Positions 7,652 through 17,287 are shown, counted from the first letter of the stretch. The stretch is DNA of 64,000 nucleotides from Cellulomonas sp. NS3 (GCF_024757985.1 NZ_CP103289.1:744001-808000), one strand, 5' to 3'. The notes: generated from the sequence alone by a model not told the origin. Made by a program: numbers and translations.

Positions 7652-10600
7652 GTGAACCGGAACCGCGTCCGCAGCATCGTCGCGCTGGGCGTCGGCCTGT
7701 GCCTGATCCCGTGGGGGGCCGTCGCGGCGCCGGACGCAGGTGGCGCGGCTGACCCGAACAGCGCGGAAGCCCCGTCGACCGACCCCACCGAGGCGCCGGT
7801 GCTCGTCCCGGTCGTGCCCGAGGAGCGACGCGAGGACGTCCTCGGAGCGGAGTGGCGTGACTCCGGCGACCGGGCCTGGCTCCTGCACGGTGACGCCGAC
7901 GGACTTCATGTGATGGTCGCCGAGGCGGCGGAGGCGTTCGCGTGGCGGAGCGTCGCTGCGCTGTGGGAGCCGGGGTACGACACCGACCGCTGGATCGGCA
8001 ACGCGTGCGCGACGGCGAGCGGTGAGCGGCTCGTCGTGACCTACGCGCCACGCCACTTCACCAACCACCACGACGCATTCCTGCGAGGTGCGTTCACCGC
8101 GGTCGTCGACCTGGACGCCGGAACCGTGACCCGGCTTCCCACGAGGGCCAGCCTCGAGTACTTCACGCCGACGTGCGGCTACGGCGAGGAGGCGCTGCTG
8201 ACCCTGTCGACCGAGGAGGGCGCGCCCGCGACGAGGCTCGTGACCGTCGACGCCGAGCACCTCACGGTCGCTGAGCCGGTCGACGTCGAGGCGCGCCTGA
8301 CCTCCGGAGTGCTGACCGGAGCGGGCCTCGTGGCCTCCGCCGGCGAGTCGCTCGTGCGCGTGGCTGACGACGGCGCCTTGGAGACCCTCGTGGCGACGAC
8401 GGCCGTGCCCTTCGCACTCACGGCAGACGCCGACGGCGGTGTCGTCTACGCCGACCACGACGGCACGGAGGCGACGCTGCACCGCATCGACGTCGCCCGC
8501 GTCGAGAGTCCCGAACCCGACGTGGAGGTCGAGGCGTTCGCCAGCGCGCCGCTCACGGGTCTCGGCGTGCACGGCACGGTGGACGGCGAGGTGGTCCTCA
8601 CCGGCGACGTCGACGTGACCGGCCCGCTCCCTGTGCACGTCACGACGGCCGAAGCCCCGGCCGACGCTGTCCCGACGATGCTGGGGGAAAGCACCCTCGA
8701 CGTGACCGCCACCGTGACGAGCGAAATTTCCACCGAGGACGACGACGCCGGGCTCGGCACGCTCTCGCGAGTGGACGTCACACTGCGGAACCGCGCGACC
8801 GGCGAGTCCGAGGAGCTCACCGCGTCTCCTGACGTGGACGCCACCGCGCCCGACCTCGGCCTGGGCGCGACGGGCCAGGCCGACCCTGCGGGTACGACGA
8901 CAGGCGTCCGCGAGGGTGCGGACGCCCTGTCCCGTGCCGCAGCGGAAGGTGCCCCACCCGTCAGTGCAGCGGCGGCTCCCACGGACGCGCGTGCGGGCGA
9001 CCCGAACAGCCCCATCGAGGCGGAGCGCACGTGCTCCGTGCCACGTAACGACCCCCAGAGCCAGGCGATGCAGCCCAAGCCCCGACAGGTGGAGTGGGCC
9101 GTCAACCAAGCGATCAAGAACAACCTGCGGATCCCCCGCCCGGCCAACTGGATGGATCTCGGGATGCCGGCGTACAGCGCCCAGGGACTCTTCCCGCGCG
9201 TCGAGCTCGACGGTGGCGGGGAGATCCCGGCGCAGATCGTCCTGGGAGTCCTGATGCAGGAGTCGAACCTGTGGCAGGCCTCCGGCCAGGTCCCGCCGGG
9301 GATGGCAGGGAACCCGCTGACCGGCAACTACTACGGCTTCGACAACCGGGCGTCCTCCCCGGACGACCGCTGGGCGGTCCGGTGGTCGAAGTCGGACTGC
9401 GGGTACGGCGTCGGACAGATCACCGACGGGATGCGCCTCGCGGCCTTCAACGAGGTGGGCAAGCCACAGGCGTACGCGCACTCCACGCAGCGTGCCATCG
9501 CGCTCGACTACACCGTCAACGTCGCACTCGCCGTGCGCATGCTCGCGCAGAAGTGGAACCAGACGCGGGCGGCGGGACTCGTGGTGAACGACGGCAACCC
9601 CGCCCGGATCGAGAACTGGTTCTTCGCGACCTGGGCGTACAACTCCGGCTTCTACCCGGAGTCCGCGAAGGCGACGGAGAACAGGAACGGAGCGTGGGGC
9701 GTCGGGTGGTCGAACAACCCGGCGAACCCGAGCTACAACCCGACACGCAAGATGTTCGGCCGGTCGTCCGCCGACGCGGCGAAGCCGCAGGAGTGGCCGT
9801 ACCCGGAGAAGGTGATGGGTTGGGCGGCGTATCCGCCGCAGCTGCTGGAAGCACCCGAGAAGTTCGTCGTCGGGTACCGGCAGGCGTCGTGGAACGGGGC
9901 GACGACGGACGAGGCCAACGCGCGGCGCGAGGCGGCACTGCCTCCGAAGCACACCTTCTGCACCACGGCCAACGACTGCTACCCGGGGACGAAGCACACG
10001 GGTGAGGCCCCGGACGTCGCGGGGTACGACGTCGGGGCCTGTGCGCACCGTGACGCCCAGGGGAAGTACGACGGGCGGTGCTGGTTCCACGGTCCGGTGA
10101 CGTGGAAGGCGGACTGCTCGGTCTCGTGCGGACGCGGATTCATCAGGTTCGACGCCTCGTACAAGGACGAGGAACAGGCGTGGGGTGACCCGTACCCCGG
10201 GAACTGCGCCCTGGACGGGCTGCCCGAGGACGCCCTCGTGGTCGACGACATCGCGGACTACGTGCCGATCGTCCAGCCGGGCTGCGAGAGAGCGGGCCGG
10301 AACGCGGGAAAGTTCACGCTCAGCTTCGCGGACGACGGCGGCCTCTACCCGTCCAAGTCCGACTTCCATCAGATCGGTGGAGGCTTCAACGGCCACTTCT
10401 GGTTCGGGCACACACGTACCGCGCACCTTCGAGGCGGCACCATGCAGGTCGAGGGCAGCTGGGAGCTCGACGACGCCGTCCAGGGGTGGACCCGGGTCTT
10501 CGTGCACATGCCGGACCTCGGGGCGCACACCCAGCAGGCGGTCTACACCATCCACACCGGCGTGGGTGCGCCTCAGCAACGAGTGCTCCTCCAGCGAACC

Positions 10601-11752
10601 CTCGAGAACCGGTGGGTCTCCTTGGGTGTCTTCGAGATGCAGGGCCGCCCGAAGGTCACTCTGACGACCACGACCCGGAACGGCGACTCGCAGTCGTACG
10701 ACCCGAACGGCACGTACGTCCCGAAGAGCGAGGACATCGCGTTCGACGCCGTGGCGTTCCAGACCCTCGATGCGAAGCCACGGGACATCGTCGTCGCGCT
10801 CGGCGACTCGTACTCGTCCGGGGAGGGTGCCTCCGCCGAGTTCGGGGTCGACTACTACCGGGAGACCGACAACAACGGCGGGAAGCCGCTGATCCGCAAC
10901 GCGTGCCACCGGTCGCCGTTCACCTGGTCGCGCGTGGCGACGCTCCCGGACAGGACGCAGAGCGTCGGTGAGCTGCTGGACGACCATGACGAGACGATCG
11001 ATTACCAGCTGCTCGCGTGCTCCGGCGCACGGGTGCACAACGTGCTCGCGAACTACACCGTGCAGCTCGACGACGCCCACTACAGGGACGCGTGGAACCT
11101 GCTCAACTCGGGGATGTACGGCGAGGTCAGCCAGATCGACCGCGGGTTCCTCACCTCGGACACCACGCTCGTCACGCTCTCCATCGGGGGCAACGACGCG
11201 AAGTTCAGCGACGTGCTCCAGAAGTGCCACCTCGACCTGATCGAGACCTGTCAGAAGGCCCGGCTCGGCACCGACACCGATCCGATGGAGGTCACGATCC
11301 CTCAGCGGATCGAGGGTCCAGTCAAGGACTCCGTCGTCACAGCCCTGAGGGCCATCCACGACCGCGCACCGAACGCTCGCGTCGTGCTGATGGGATACCC
11401 CGAGCTCCTCAGCCGCGACGGCTTCTGCGCGGAGATGATCGGGCCCTCGGAAGCGGTGTGGCTGAACGGGCTCGCGGACACCCTCGCAGACAGCATGTTC
11501 GAAGCCGTCGCGATCGCGAACTCGGGACCTGGGCCGGACTACGCGGACTTCGCCGACCCCAGGAGGGAGTTCGACGGGATCGGGGTCTGCGGTACGCCCG
11601 AGACCATCCACGGGCTGGTGCTCGGGCGTACGCCGGGCGATCGTCCGTTCACCGAGTCGCCGATCTCCGCGCAGTCCTTCCACCCCAAGATCGAGGGCTA
11701 CGAGCACTACGCCACGGTCCTCGAGCGGACGCTCGCCGGAGACGCGGGATGA
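7652..11752 (+). CDS. Large secreted protein: transglycosylase-like region plus SGNH esterase
   Basis: The GTG start lies 5 nt after GGAG; an alternative upstream start would remove the signal-peptide position. Residues 1-25 form a Sec signal (LGVGLCLIPWGAVAA). Residues about 50-420 look like a beta-propeller-type repeat region. Residues about 460-720 resemble lytic transglycosylase/lysozyme-like proteins, with a candidate catalytic Glu at 537 in LMQESNLWQ and GYGVGQITDG. A Cys-rich stretch and a golvesin-like beta domain follow (QRVLLQRTLENRWVSLGVF). Residues about 1040-1366 are an SGNH/GDSL hydrolase: Ser1053 in GDSYSSGEG, Asn1181 in GGND, His1344 in FHPK. This suggests a wall-acting enzyme that both binds or cleaves glycan and removes an ester group. 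The stop overlaps the downstream lipoprotein start. Confidence 0.85.
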   Translation: MNRNRVRSIVALGVGLCLIPWGAVAAPDAGGAADPNSAEAPSTDPTEAPVLVPVVPEERREDVLGAEWRDSGDRAWLLHGDADGLHVMVAEAAEAFAWRSVAALWEPGYDTDRWIGNACATASGERLVVTYAPRHFTNHHDAFLRGAFTAVVDLDAGTVTRLPTRASLEYFTPTCGYGEEALLTLSTEEGAPATRLVTVDAEHLTVAEPVDVEARLTSGVLTGAGLVASAGESLVRVADDGALETLVATTAVPFALTADADGGVVYADHDGTEATLHRIDVARVESPEPDVEVEAFASAPLTGLGVHGTVDGEVVLTGDVDVTGPLPVHVTTAEAPADAVPTMLGESTLDVTATVTSEISTEDDDAGLGTLSRVDVTLRNRATGESEELTASPDVDATAPDLGLGATGQADPAGTTTGVREGADALSRAAAEGAPPVSAAAAPTDARAGDPNSPIEAERTCSVPRNDPQSQAMQPKPRQVEWAVNQAIKNNLRIPRPANWMDLGMPAYSAQGLFPRVELDGGGEIPAQIVLGVLMQESNLWQASGQVPPGMAGNPLTGNYYGFDNRASSPDDRWAVRWSKSDCGYGVGQITDGMRLAAFNEVGKPQAYAHSTQRAIALDYTVNVALAVRMLAQKWNQTRAAGLVVNDGNPARIENWFFATWAYNSGFYPESAKATENRNGAWGVGWSNNPANPSYNPTRKMFGRSSADAAKPQEWPYPEKVMGWAAYPPQLLEAPEKFVVGYRQASWNGATTDEANARREAALPPKHTFCTTANDCYPGTKHTGEAPDVAGYDVGACAHRDAQGKYDGRCWFHGPVTWKADCSVSCGRGFIRFDASYKDEEQAWGDPYPGNCALDGLPEDALVVDDIADYVPIVQPGCERAGRNAGKFTLSFADDGGLYPSKSDFHQIGGGFNGHFWFGHTRTAHLRGGTMQVEGSWELDDAVQGWTRVFVHMPDLGAHTQQAVYTIHTGVGAPQQRVLLQRTLENRWVSLGVFEMQGRPKVTLTTTTRNGDSQSYDPNGTYVPKSEDIAFDAVAFQTLDAKPRDIVVALGDSYSSGEGASAEFGVDYYRETDNNGGKPLIRNACHRSPFTWSRVATLPDRTQSVGELLDDHDETIDYQLLACSGARVHNVLANYTVQLDDAHYRDAWNLLNSGMYGEVSQIDRGFLTSDTTLVTLSIGGNDAKFSDVLQKCHLDLIETCQKARLGTDTDPMEVTIPQRIEGPVKDSVVTALRAIHDRAPNARVVLMGYPELLSRDGFCAEMIGPSEAVWLNGLADTLADSMFEAVAIANSGPGPDYADFADPRREFDGIGVCGTPETIHGLVLGRTPGDRPFTESPISAQSFHPKIEGYEHYATVLERTLAGDAG

Positions 11753-12207
11753 CGGCGCTGCGCCGGGTCGTGCTCGCTGCCGGGCTGGGGGTTCTCGCGC
11801 TCAGCATCAGCGGCTGTGGACCGGACGAGTCGGTCTCGGTGGGCATGGCGACGACCGAGGCCCGCTCGCTCGCCCGGGACGACGCGACTGCGCTCCAGGA
11901 GGCGTTGAGCGCCGGGGGCGACGCGGCGGCGGTCCGTGACGCGGTTGAGTCCTGGGCGCGTACGGCCCTGGGCGAGCAGGCGGGGATCCAGGAGCGCAGC
12001 GACGGTGCGGAGCTGGTCATGGTCTACGACGTCTTGGAGAACCAGGGAGGGGGGTGGTTCTCCAGTGAGGTCGTCGTCCGCTTGTGCACGCGACTTCTCG
12101 TGCAGGGTGCGGGCGACGTCCGGGTCGTCCTCGAGGGGGCCGAGTGTCCCGCTGACCTGTCCGCTCCCGGGTACGGGGACAGCTTCACCGAGGTGGGGCT
12201 CGAATGA
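11749..12207 (+). CDS. Small lipoprotein coupled to the SGNH protein
   Basis: The ATG overlaps the preceding stop (ATGA), so translation is coupled. The N-terminus is a lipoprotein signal with lipobox LSISGC. The 130-residue mature part is acidic, helical at first, then beta-rich with two Cys (VVRLCTRLL, GAECPADL). No family is recognised. It may anchor or assist the large exoenzyme at the membrane; that is inferred from the overlap only. Confidence 0.75.
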   Translation: MTALRRVVLAAGLGVLALSISGCGPDESVSVGMATTEARSLARDDATALQEALSAGGDAAAVRDAVESWARTALGEQAGIQERSDGAELVMVYDVLENQGGGWFSSEVVVRLCTRLLVQGAGDVRVVLEGAECPADLSAPGYGDSFTEVGLE

Positions 12208-12300
12208 GGCCACCTCCCCCTCCCGCCTCCGACATGACGAATCAGCTGCGCACGCTCGGCGCCCGTCACGCACGACCGCACGTCGAGCGGAAGTTCTCGT

Positions 12301-12325
12301 CCGTGCTCACCCTGCGTGAGCACGG
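12301..12325. terminator. Perfect 10-bp inverted repeat before the duplicated exoproteins
   Basis: CCGTGCTCAC (12301-12310) and GTGAGCACGG (12316-12325) are separated by CCTGC. It lies 94 bp after the lipoprotein stop and 61 bp before the next start, so it could terminate the upstream operon or be an operator for the following pair. No T-tract follows. Confidence 0.5.
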
Positions 12326-12386
12326 CGCAGGGGGCGGGTTCGGATCCCGCTCGGCCGTTCACCCAACCCGTCTCGAAAGGACGACG

Positions 12387-12839
12387 ATGAAGCGAATCAT
12401 CTCCAGTGCCGCTGCACTCACGGTGGCGCTGCTCGGCGCAGTCGCGATGCCGACGGCGGCGCAGGCCGCCGGCATCGGCGCGTGCAGCCACTCCGGTCTG
12501 CAGAGCACGTACGCCTATGCGGGCGCGACCGGGGTCAACGCGTGGATGACGCAGCCGATGACGCACTCGGGATCGGGCTACCTGGCCACCGACTGCTACG
12601 TGCACCGTGGCGCGGCCGGGCCCCACGTGGTCGCGATCCAGAACGCACTCAACGCCTGCCACGGGGCTGGACTCGTGGCCGACGGCATCTTCGGACGGGC
12701 CACCGAGTCCGCGCTCCTGGCGGTCCAGGCCTCCCGGGGCATCGGGCAGGACGGAAGGTACGGGCCGCAGACCCGGGACCACATGAGCTGGGTCGCGACC
12801 ACGAGCCTGAACGCAACGACCTGCTGGCACCGGTTCTGA
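12387..12839 (+). CDS. Secreted peptidoglycan-binding protein, copy 1
   Basis: A Sec signal peptide ends at AAQA-AG (about residue 28). The mature 120 residues contain four Cys and a PG_binding_1-type repeat: VVAIQNALNACHGAGLVADGIFG and ATESALLAVQASRGIGQDGRYGPQTRDHM. Such domains bind peptidoglycan. It has no catalytic domain, so it is a stand-alone wall-binding protein. A tandem paralogue follows at 12977; both are 150 residues. The start has GAAAGGACGACG upstream as ribosome-binding site. Confidence 0.85.
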   Translation: MKRIISSAAALTVALLGAVAMPTAAQAAGIGACSHSGLQSTYAYAGATGVNAWMTQPMTHSGSGYLATDCYVHRGAAGPHVVAIQNALNACHGAGLVADGIFGRATESALLAVQASRGIGQDGRYGPQTRDHMSWVATTSLNATTCWHRF

Positions 12840-12976
12840 GCCACGCAGGGCGAGGTGGACCCCGAGGGAACCATCAGGCCGGGCCACCGTGGCGGCGCGC
12901 CGCCTGTGTGCTCTCCGTCCGTGCCGGCGCCCTGCGCGTCCCCGTACGACACACCACCGAAGAGAAGGAGAACCAC

Positions 12977-13429
12977 ATGAAGCGCATCATCTCCGGCGCG
13001 GCCACGGTCGTCCTGGCGAGTCTCGCCGCAGTCGTCCTGCCGACGACCGCACAGGCTGCAGGGATGCCCGCATGCGACTACGCAGGTCAGCAGAGCACCT
13101 ACTACTACGCGGGCTCGGTCGGAGTGAACGCGTGGACGAGCCAGCCGATGGCGTCCTGGCACCCGGGTTACGCAGCGACGGACTGCTACGTCCACCGGGG
13201 AGCCTCGGGGCCTGAGGTGGTCGCGATCCAGTCGGCGTTGAACACCTGCCACGGCGCCGGCCTGGTCGTCGACGGGATCTTCGGCCGGGCCACCGAGTCC
13301 GCACTGTTCGCGGTGCAGGCGTCCAGGGGCATCGGGCAGGACGGAAGGTACGGGCCGCAGACACGCGACCACATGAGCTGGGACGCCGTCACCTCGGCGA
13401 ACTCGCACAGCTGCTGGCACCGGTACTGA
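12977..13429 (+). CDS. Secreted peptidoglycan-binding protein, copy 2
   Basis: Same length and layout as the gene before it: signal peptide MKRIISGAATVVLASLAAVV to AQA, four Cys, and the same PG-binding repeat (VDGIFGRATESALFAVQASR). A DNA stretch of about 35 bp coding IGQDGRYGPQT is identical between the two copies (near 12738 and 13329) while signal-peptide DNA has diverged, indicating duplication with constraint or gene conversion. AAGGAG precedes the ATG. The two copies probably bind the same wall structure. Confidence 0.85.
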   Translation: MKRIISGAATVVLASLAAVVLPTTAQAAGMPACDYAGQQSTYYYAGSVGVNAWTSQPMASWHPGYAATDCYVHRGASGPEVVAIQSALNTCHGAGLVVDGIFGRATESALFAVQASRGIGQDGRYGPQTRDHMSWDAVTSANSHSCWHRY

Positions 13430-13535
13430 GGATCGGTCGACGCCCGACGGTTCCCGTCGCCAGAACGGGGAGGCAATGAATCGAGCGCGGGACGCTGACG
13501 ACGGCTGAGGGAGGGCCCAGGTTGCGGGTCGTGGG

Positions 13536-13580
13536 CGACCGGGGGCGGCAGCCGAGAACGAGGGCTGCCGCCCCCGGTCG
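13536..13580. terminator. Bidirectional terminator, 18-bp perfect stem
   Basis: CGACCGGGGGCGGCAGCC (13536-13553) pairs perfectly with its complement at 13563-13580 around a 9-nt loop. It lies between convergent genes, the exoprotein copy 2 and the metallophosphoesterase. Confidence 0.85.
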
Positions 13581-13612
13581 TCCTGCGCCACGGGACGCCG
13601 AGGAGGGGCGTG

Positions 13613-14551
13613 TCAGCGCGCGACGAGCGTGATCAGCGTCGCCTCCGGGCGGCACGCGAAGCGCACGGGGGCGTACGGCGACGTCCCGAGCCCCGCGGAG
13701 ATGTGCAGCCACGTCGACCCGTCGCCGCCCGAGCGGTCCGGTCGCGCCCCCGGCCAGCCGTGCAGACCCTTGGCGCGCCCCCGGTCGAGGTCGCAGTTCG
13801 TCACGAGAGCGCCGTAGAACGGCACCGCGAGCTGCCCGCCGTGCGTGTGACCGGCGATGACGAGGTCCGCGTCGTCGGCGTGCATCGCCTCGAGCACCCG
13901 CCGGTACGGCGCGTGCGTGACGCCGAGGTGCAGGTCGACGGGCGTCCCCCCGGTGCGCGCGTCGTCGGCGTCTCCTGCCTCGGGGAAGCGGTCCTGGTCG
14001 AGGTGCGCGTCGTCGACCCCGACGAGCGAGACCCGCCGCCCCGCCACGTCGAGCACGTCGCGCCGGTTGGTCAGGTCCTTCCACCCCGCGCCACGGAAGC
14101 GCGCAGCGAGCTCGCGCCAGGGGAGCTCCGTCGACGTCCGTCGGGTCCCTCGCGAGTCCGGGAGGAGGTAGCGCCCGGGGTTCTTCGGGACGGGCGCGAC
14201 GTAGTCGTTCGAGCCCATCACGAACGCGCCGGGCTTCGCGAGGTGCGGCTCGAGCGCGTGCAGCAGGGGACCCATCGCGCCGACGTGCGCCCAGTTGTCG
14301 CCCGTGTTGATCACGAGGTCGGCGTCGAGCGACGCGAGGTCGCGCACCCAGTCCACCTTGCGGCGCTGGCCGGGCACCAGGTGCAGGTCCGCGAGGTGCA
14401 GGACGCGCAGCGGCGCCTCGCCCGCGGGCAGCACCGGGACCGTGACCTCACGCAGGGCGTACCAGCGCACCTCGACGAGCGAGGCCCAGGCGAGCGCGCC
14501 CACGCCACCGAGCGCGAGCCCGCCGAGGGCTCGCGCCGTACCGGACGGCAT
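13613..14551 (-). CDS. Membrane-anchored metallophosphoesterase
   Basis: A calcineurin-like phosphoesterase of 312 residues. An N-terminal hydrophobic segment (GGLALGGVGALAWASLV) anchors it. Metal-site motifs are DLHL, TGDNWAH (GDN), GSND, and GHTHGGQL near the C-terminus. The ATG overlaps the stop of the upstream PBP gene, so the two are translationally coupled. The same gene pair occurs in mycobacteria (Rv3683 beside ponA2) and streptomycetes, pointing to a cell-envelope substrate that remains unknown. Confidence 0.93.
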   Translation of the reverse strand: MPSGTARALGGLALGGVGALAWASLVEVRWYALREVTVPVLPAGEAPLRVLHLADLHLVPGQRRKVDWVRDLASLDADLVINTGDNWAHVGAMGPLLHALEPHLAKPGAFVMGSNDYVAPVPKNPGRYLLPDSRGTRRTSTELPWRELAARFRGAGWKDLTNRRDVLDVAGRRVSLVGVDDAHLDQDRFPEAGDADDARTGGTPVDLHLGVTHAPYRRVLEAMHADDADLVIAGHTHGGQLAVPFYGALVTNCDLDRGRAKGLHGWPGARPDRSGGDGSTWLHISAGLGTSPYAPVRFACRPEATLITLVAR

Positions 14552-16983
14552 CAGGGCTGACCGGGGTTGGGCTGCCCGTTGCCGTTGCCGCCGCCGTTGC
14601 CCGGGCGGCCCGGCTGCTGGCCGCCACCCTGGTCCGGAGCTGCGCCGCCCTGCGGCTGCTGCCCGTTGGAGAGGGTGAGCGTGATAATCGCGCCGGACGG
14701 CGCCTCGCCGCCGGGTGACTGCGCGGCGACCCGTCCCCCGGCCTGGAACGAGGGCACCTGGTTCGGGTCGATGCTCACGGTGAAGCCAGCCTGCTCGAGG
14801 CGACGGGTCGCCTCGCCGACCTCCCAGCCGATGACGCCGGGGACACCGACCTGCTTGCCGTTGAGCTCGTTCGACGAGACCTCGCCGAACCCTGGCACTG
14901 CCTGGCCGGCGAGCGCCTGGTCCATGAACCGCTTCCACGTGGGCGCCGCGATGGAGGCGCCGTACATGTTCGGGATCTTCTTGCCGTTGACCCAGACGTC
15001 CTGCATCGGCTTCCAGTTGTCGGGGTACCCGACCCACACCGCCGAGGCCATGACGGGGGTGTACCCGACGAACCAGGTGTGCTCGTTCTCCGACGTGGTG
15101 CCCGTCTTGCCGGCGGACGGGTACGCGGGCCGGTCGACGCTGCTCGCCGTGCCGTCCCAGACGTTGCTGAGGGCGTAGTTGACGGCGTTCGCGATCCGCG
15201 GCTCGAGCGCGGCGTTGTTGCAGTCCGCCGCCGGCACCGGTAGGTCCGCGCCCGCCGCGTCCTGCACCCGCAGGATCGCGATCGGCTTGCAGAACGTGCC
15301 GCCCGAGGCGAACGCCGCGAACGCGCCGGCCATCGCGAGCGGCGACGCGGAGTCGGAGCCGATGACGTTGGACGGGTACGCGTTGAACGGCTCGCCGTAG
15401 CCGGCCTTGTTCGCCTTGGTGACGCCGAGCTGGGCGGCTCCGTCCATGACCGCGCACAGGTCGAGCTGCATCGCCATGCTCATGTACCCGCGGTTCACGG
15501 AGTTCTTGGTCGCGTCGAGCACGCTCATCATCGAGCCGCCGCCCTCGGAGTTGCGCGCGGGGAACTCCTGCGACGACAGGCGGGAGCCGCACGCCCGGAA
15601 CTGGTTCGTGTTGAGCTTCTTGTTGCCCTCGCTGCCGTTGACCTGCTCGCGGAGGCTGTGGCCCTGCTTGAGCCACTCGACGAGCGTGAACGGCTTGAAC
15701 GTCGAGCCGGGAGGGAACCCGTTGCCGGCGCCGTACTGGAAGTCGGCGTTCCAGTTGACCGACGTGTCCGTGGGGCTGGGGGTGTTGCTGTAGTTGCGGT
15801 TCTGCGCCATCGCGAGGATCTTGCCGGTGCCGGGCTCGACGACGGAGATCGCGGACCCGATCCCGGACGCGTCGTCGATCGGCACGCCCGCCTTGACCTC
15901 GGCGTCCGCGACGGCCTGCAGGCGCGGGTCGAGGGTCGTCGTGATGGTCAGGCCACCGCGGTAGAGGAGGTCGGTCCGCGCCTTCTTGTCCGCGCCGAAC
16001 GCGGGGTCGTTCGCGATCACCTTGGTCACGTAGTCGCAGAAGTAGCCGGACCCGGGCACGGCCTCGCCCGCCGAGCTGCAGTCGAGCTTGGTGTTCTGGA
16101 CGCGCAGCGTGGCCTCGATCGGCGTCGCGACGCCCGCGTCGTGCTCCTCCTGCGTGATCAGCTTCTGGTCGAGCATGAGCCCCAGGACGGTCGCGCGGCG
16201 GTTCGTCGCGTCGGCGGGGTTCTTGACGGGGTCCCACTTGGTCGGCGCCTGCGTGATCCCGGCGATCGTCGCGGCCTCGAGGTAGTTGAGCTCGGCCGCG
16301 GGCTTCGTGAAGTAGTACTGCGACGCCGTCTCGACGCCGTAGATCGCGATGCCGAACTGCGCGATGTTGAGGTAGTTCTCGAGGATCTGGTCCTTCGGCA
16401 TGCTCTTCTCGAGCGCGATCGCCAGCTTCGCCTCGCGGAGCTTGCGGCTGATGCCCTCGGCGCCCTCGGCGGTGCGGGCGGCCTCCAGGGCCTCGCGGTC
16501 GTCCTCACGCTTGGCCTTCTCGATGAGCACGTTCTTGACGTACTGCTGCGTGAGCGTCGACGCGCCCTCCTTCTGGTCGCTCAGGAGGGTCTTGACGGTC
16601 GCGCGCGCCATTCCGGTCGGGTCGATGCCGCCGTGCTCGTAGAACCGCTTGTCCTCGACTGCGAGGACGGCCTGGCGCATGATCGGCGCGATCTGGTCGA
16701 GCGGGACGACGATGCGGTTCTCGTCGTAGAAGGTCGCGAGCACCGAGCCGTCGGCCGCGAGCATCGTCGACTTCTCCGACAGCGGCCGCTGCTCGCCGAG
16801 CTCCGACGGCAGGTCGTCGAACGCGGTGACCGTCAGGTCGGTCGCGCCGTTCGTGACGGCGACGGCGGGCAGGATGAGCCCGGCGGCGAGCAGCCCCCCG
16901 ACGCCGGCCATGAGGATGAACGCGAGCAGCAGCGCGAGCGCCTGGAACGCGTTGACCTGACGGCCGCGCACAGAGGTAGCCAT
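14551..16983 (-). CDS. Class A penicillin-binding protein with PASTA domain (PonA2-like)
   Basis: This bifunctional 810-aa enzyme polymerises and cross-links peptidoglycan outside the membrane. A single TM segment (residues about 12-45) precedes the GT51 glycosyltransferase with Glu110 in AVEDKRFYEHGG and STLTQQYVKN. The transpeptidase has Ser427 in GSTFK, the SVN box, and Lys626 in AGKTGTTSE. A PASTA domain follows (VPGVIGWEVGEATRRLEQAGF), then a Gly/Asn/Gln/Pro-rich tail. The start at 16983 is chosen because TACCCT lies exactly 7 nt upstream, suggesting a leaderless mRNA; a longer frame reaching 17484 overlaps whiB and is rejected. Downstream it is coupled to the metallophosphoesterase; upstream it is divergent from a whiB gene as in the Mycobacterium ponA2-whiB4 arrangement. 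Confidence 0.95.
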   Translation of the reverse strand: MATSVRGRQVNAFQALALLLAFILMAGVGGLLAAGLILPAVAVTNGATDLTVTAFDDLPSELGEQRPLSEKSTMLAADGSVLATFYDENRIVVPLDQIAPIMRQAVLAVEDKRFYEHGGIDPTGMARATVKTLLSDQKEGASTLTQQYVKNVLIEKAKREDDREALEAARTAEGAEGISRKLREAKLAIALEKSMPKDQILENYLNIAQFGIAIYGVETASQYYFTKPAAELNYLEAATIAGITQAPTKWDPVKNPADATNRRATVLGLMLDQKLITQEEHDAGVATPIEATLRVQNTKLDCSSAGEAVPGSGYFCDYVTKVIANDPAFGADKKARTDLLYRGGLTITTTLDPRLQAVADAEVKAGVPIDDASGIGSAISVVEPGTGKILAMAQNRNYSNTPSPTDTSVNWNADFQYGAGNGFPPGSTFKPFTLVEWLKQGHSLREQVNGSEGNKKLNTNQFRACGSRLSSQEFPARNSEGGGSMMSVLDATKNSVNRGYMSMAMQLDLCAVMDGAAQLGVTKANKAGYGEPFNAYPSNVIGSDSASPLAMAGAFAAFASGGTFCKPIAILRVQDAAGADLPVPAADCNNAALEPRIANAVNYALSNVWDGTASSVDRPAYPSAGKTGTTSENEHTWFVGYTPVMASAVWVGYPDNWKPMQDVWVNGKKIPNMYGASIAAPTWKRFMDQALAGQAVPGFGEVSSNELNGKQVGVPGVIGWEVGEATRRLEQAGFTVSIDPNQVPSFQAGGRVAAQSPGGEAPSGAIITLTLSNGQQPQGGAAPDQGGGQQPGRPGNGGGNGNGQPNPGQP

Positions 16984-17287
16984 GATCCGTAGGGTACGTG
17001 AGGCGGCTGACGACGCGACGTGGCGACCGTCACGCGGGTCCCCGTCTTTACGCGACCTGCACACCTCCTCCGCCGCTCCTCCCGCGCCCGCACAGGATCG
17101 CGAGCCGTCGCGGTGCTGTCCGGCGGGCGGCCAATAGCCCTGCACGGGGCAAATCGGGTGAAAACGGCAGAAGATGACCCGATCGGAGGACTGTGGGTTG
17201 GTGTCACCAGGCACTACGGTCCCCGCAGGGCGCTCAGGCGCTACGGGGCGCCGGATCGACCGGCGGAGGTCGACGAGAGGTATCTGC
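16984..17287. promoter_or_regulatory. Divergent promoter region between the PBP and whiB genes
   Basis: The 304-bp gap holds the PBP -10 element (TACCCT, minus strand, 16991-16996). A GGGCAAATCGGGTGAAAACGG stretch near 17150 is less GC-rich and may carry the whiB promoter, giving a leader of about 100 nt. I see no gene here. Confidence 0.5.

Noticed and set aside
7634-11707. Very long antisense open frame over the secreted SGNH protein gene
   Set aside because: It mirrors high third-position GC of the real gene, has Val/Arg/Asp-rich low-quality composition and no motif.
13613-16237. 874-aa reading joining PBP shadow sequence to the metallophosphoesterase
   Set aside because: Only the part from 14551 carries phosphoesterase motifs; the rest is the PBP gene in the wrong frame.
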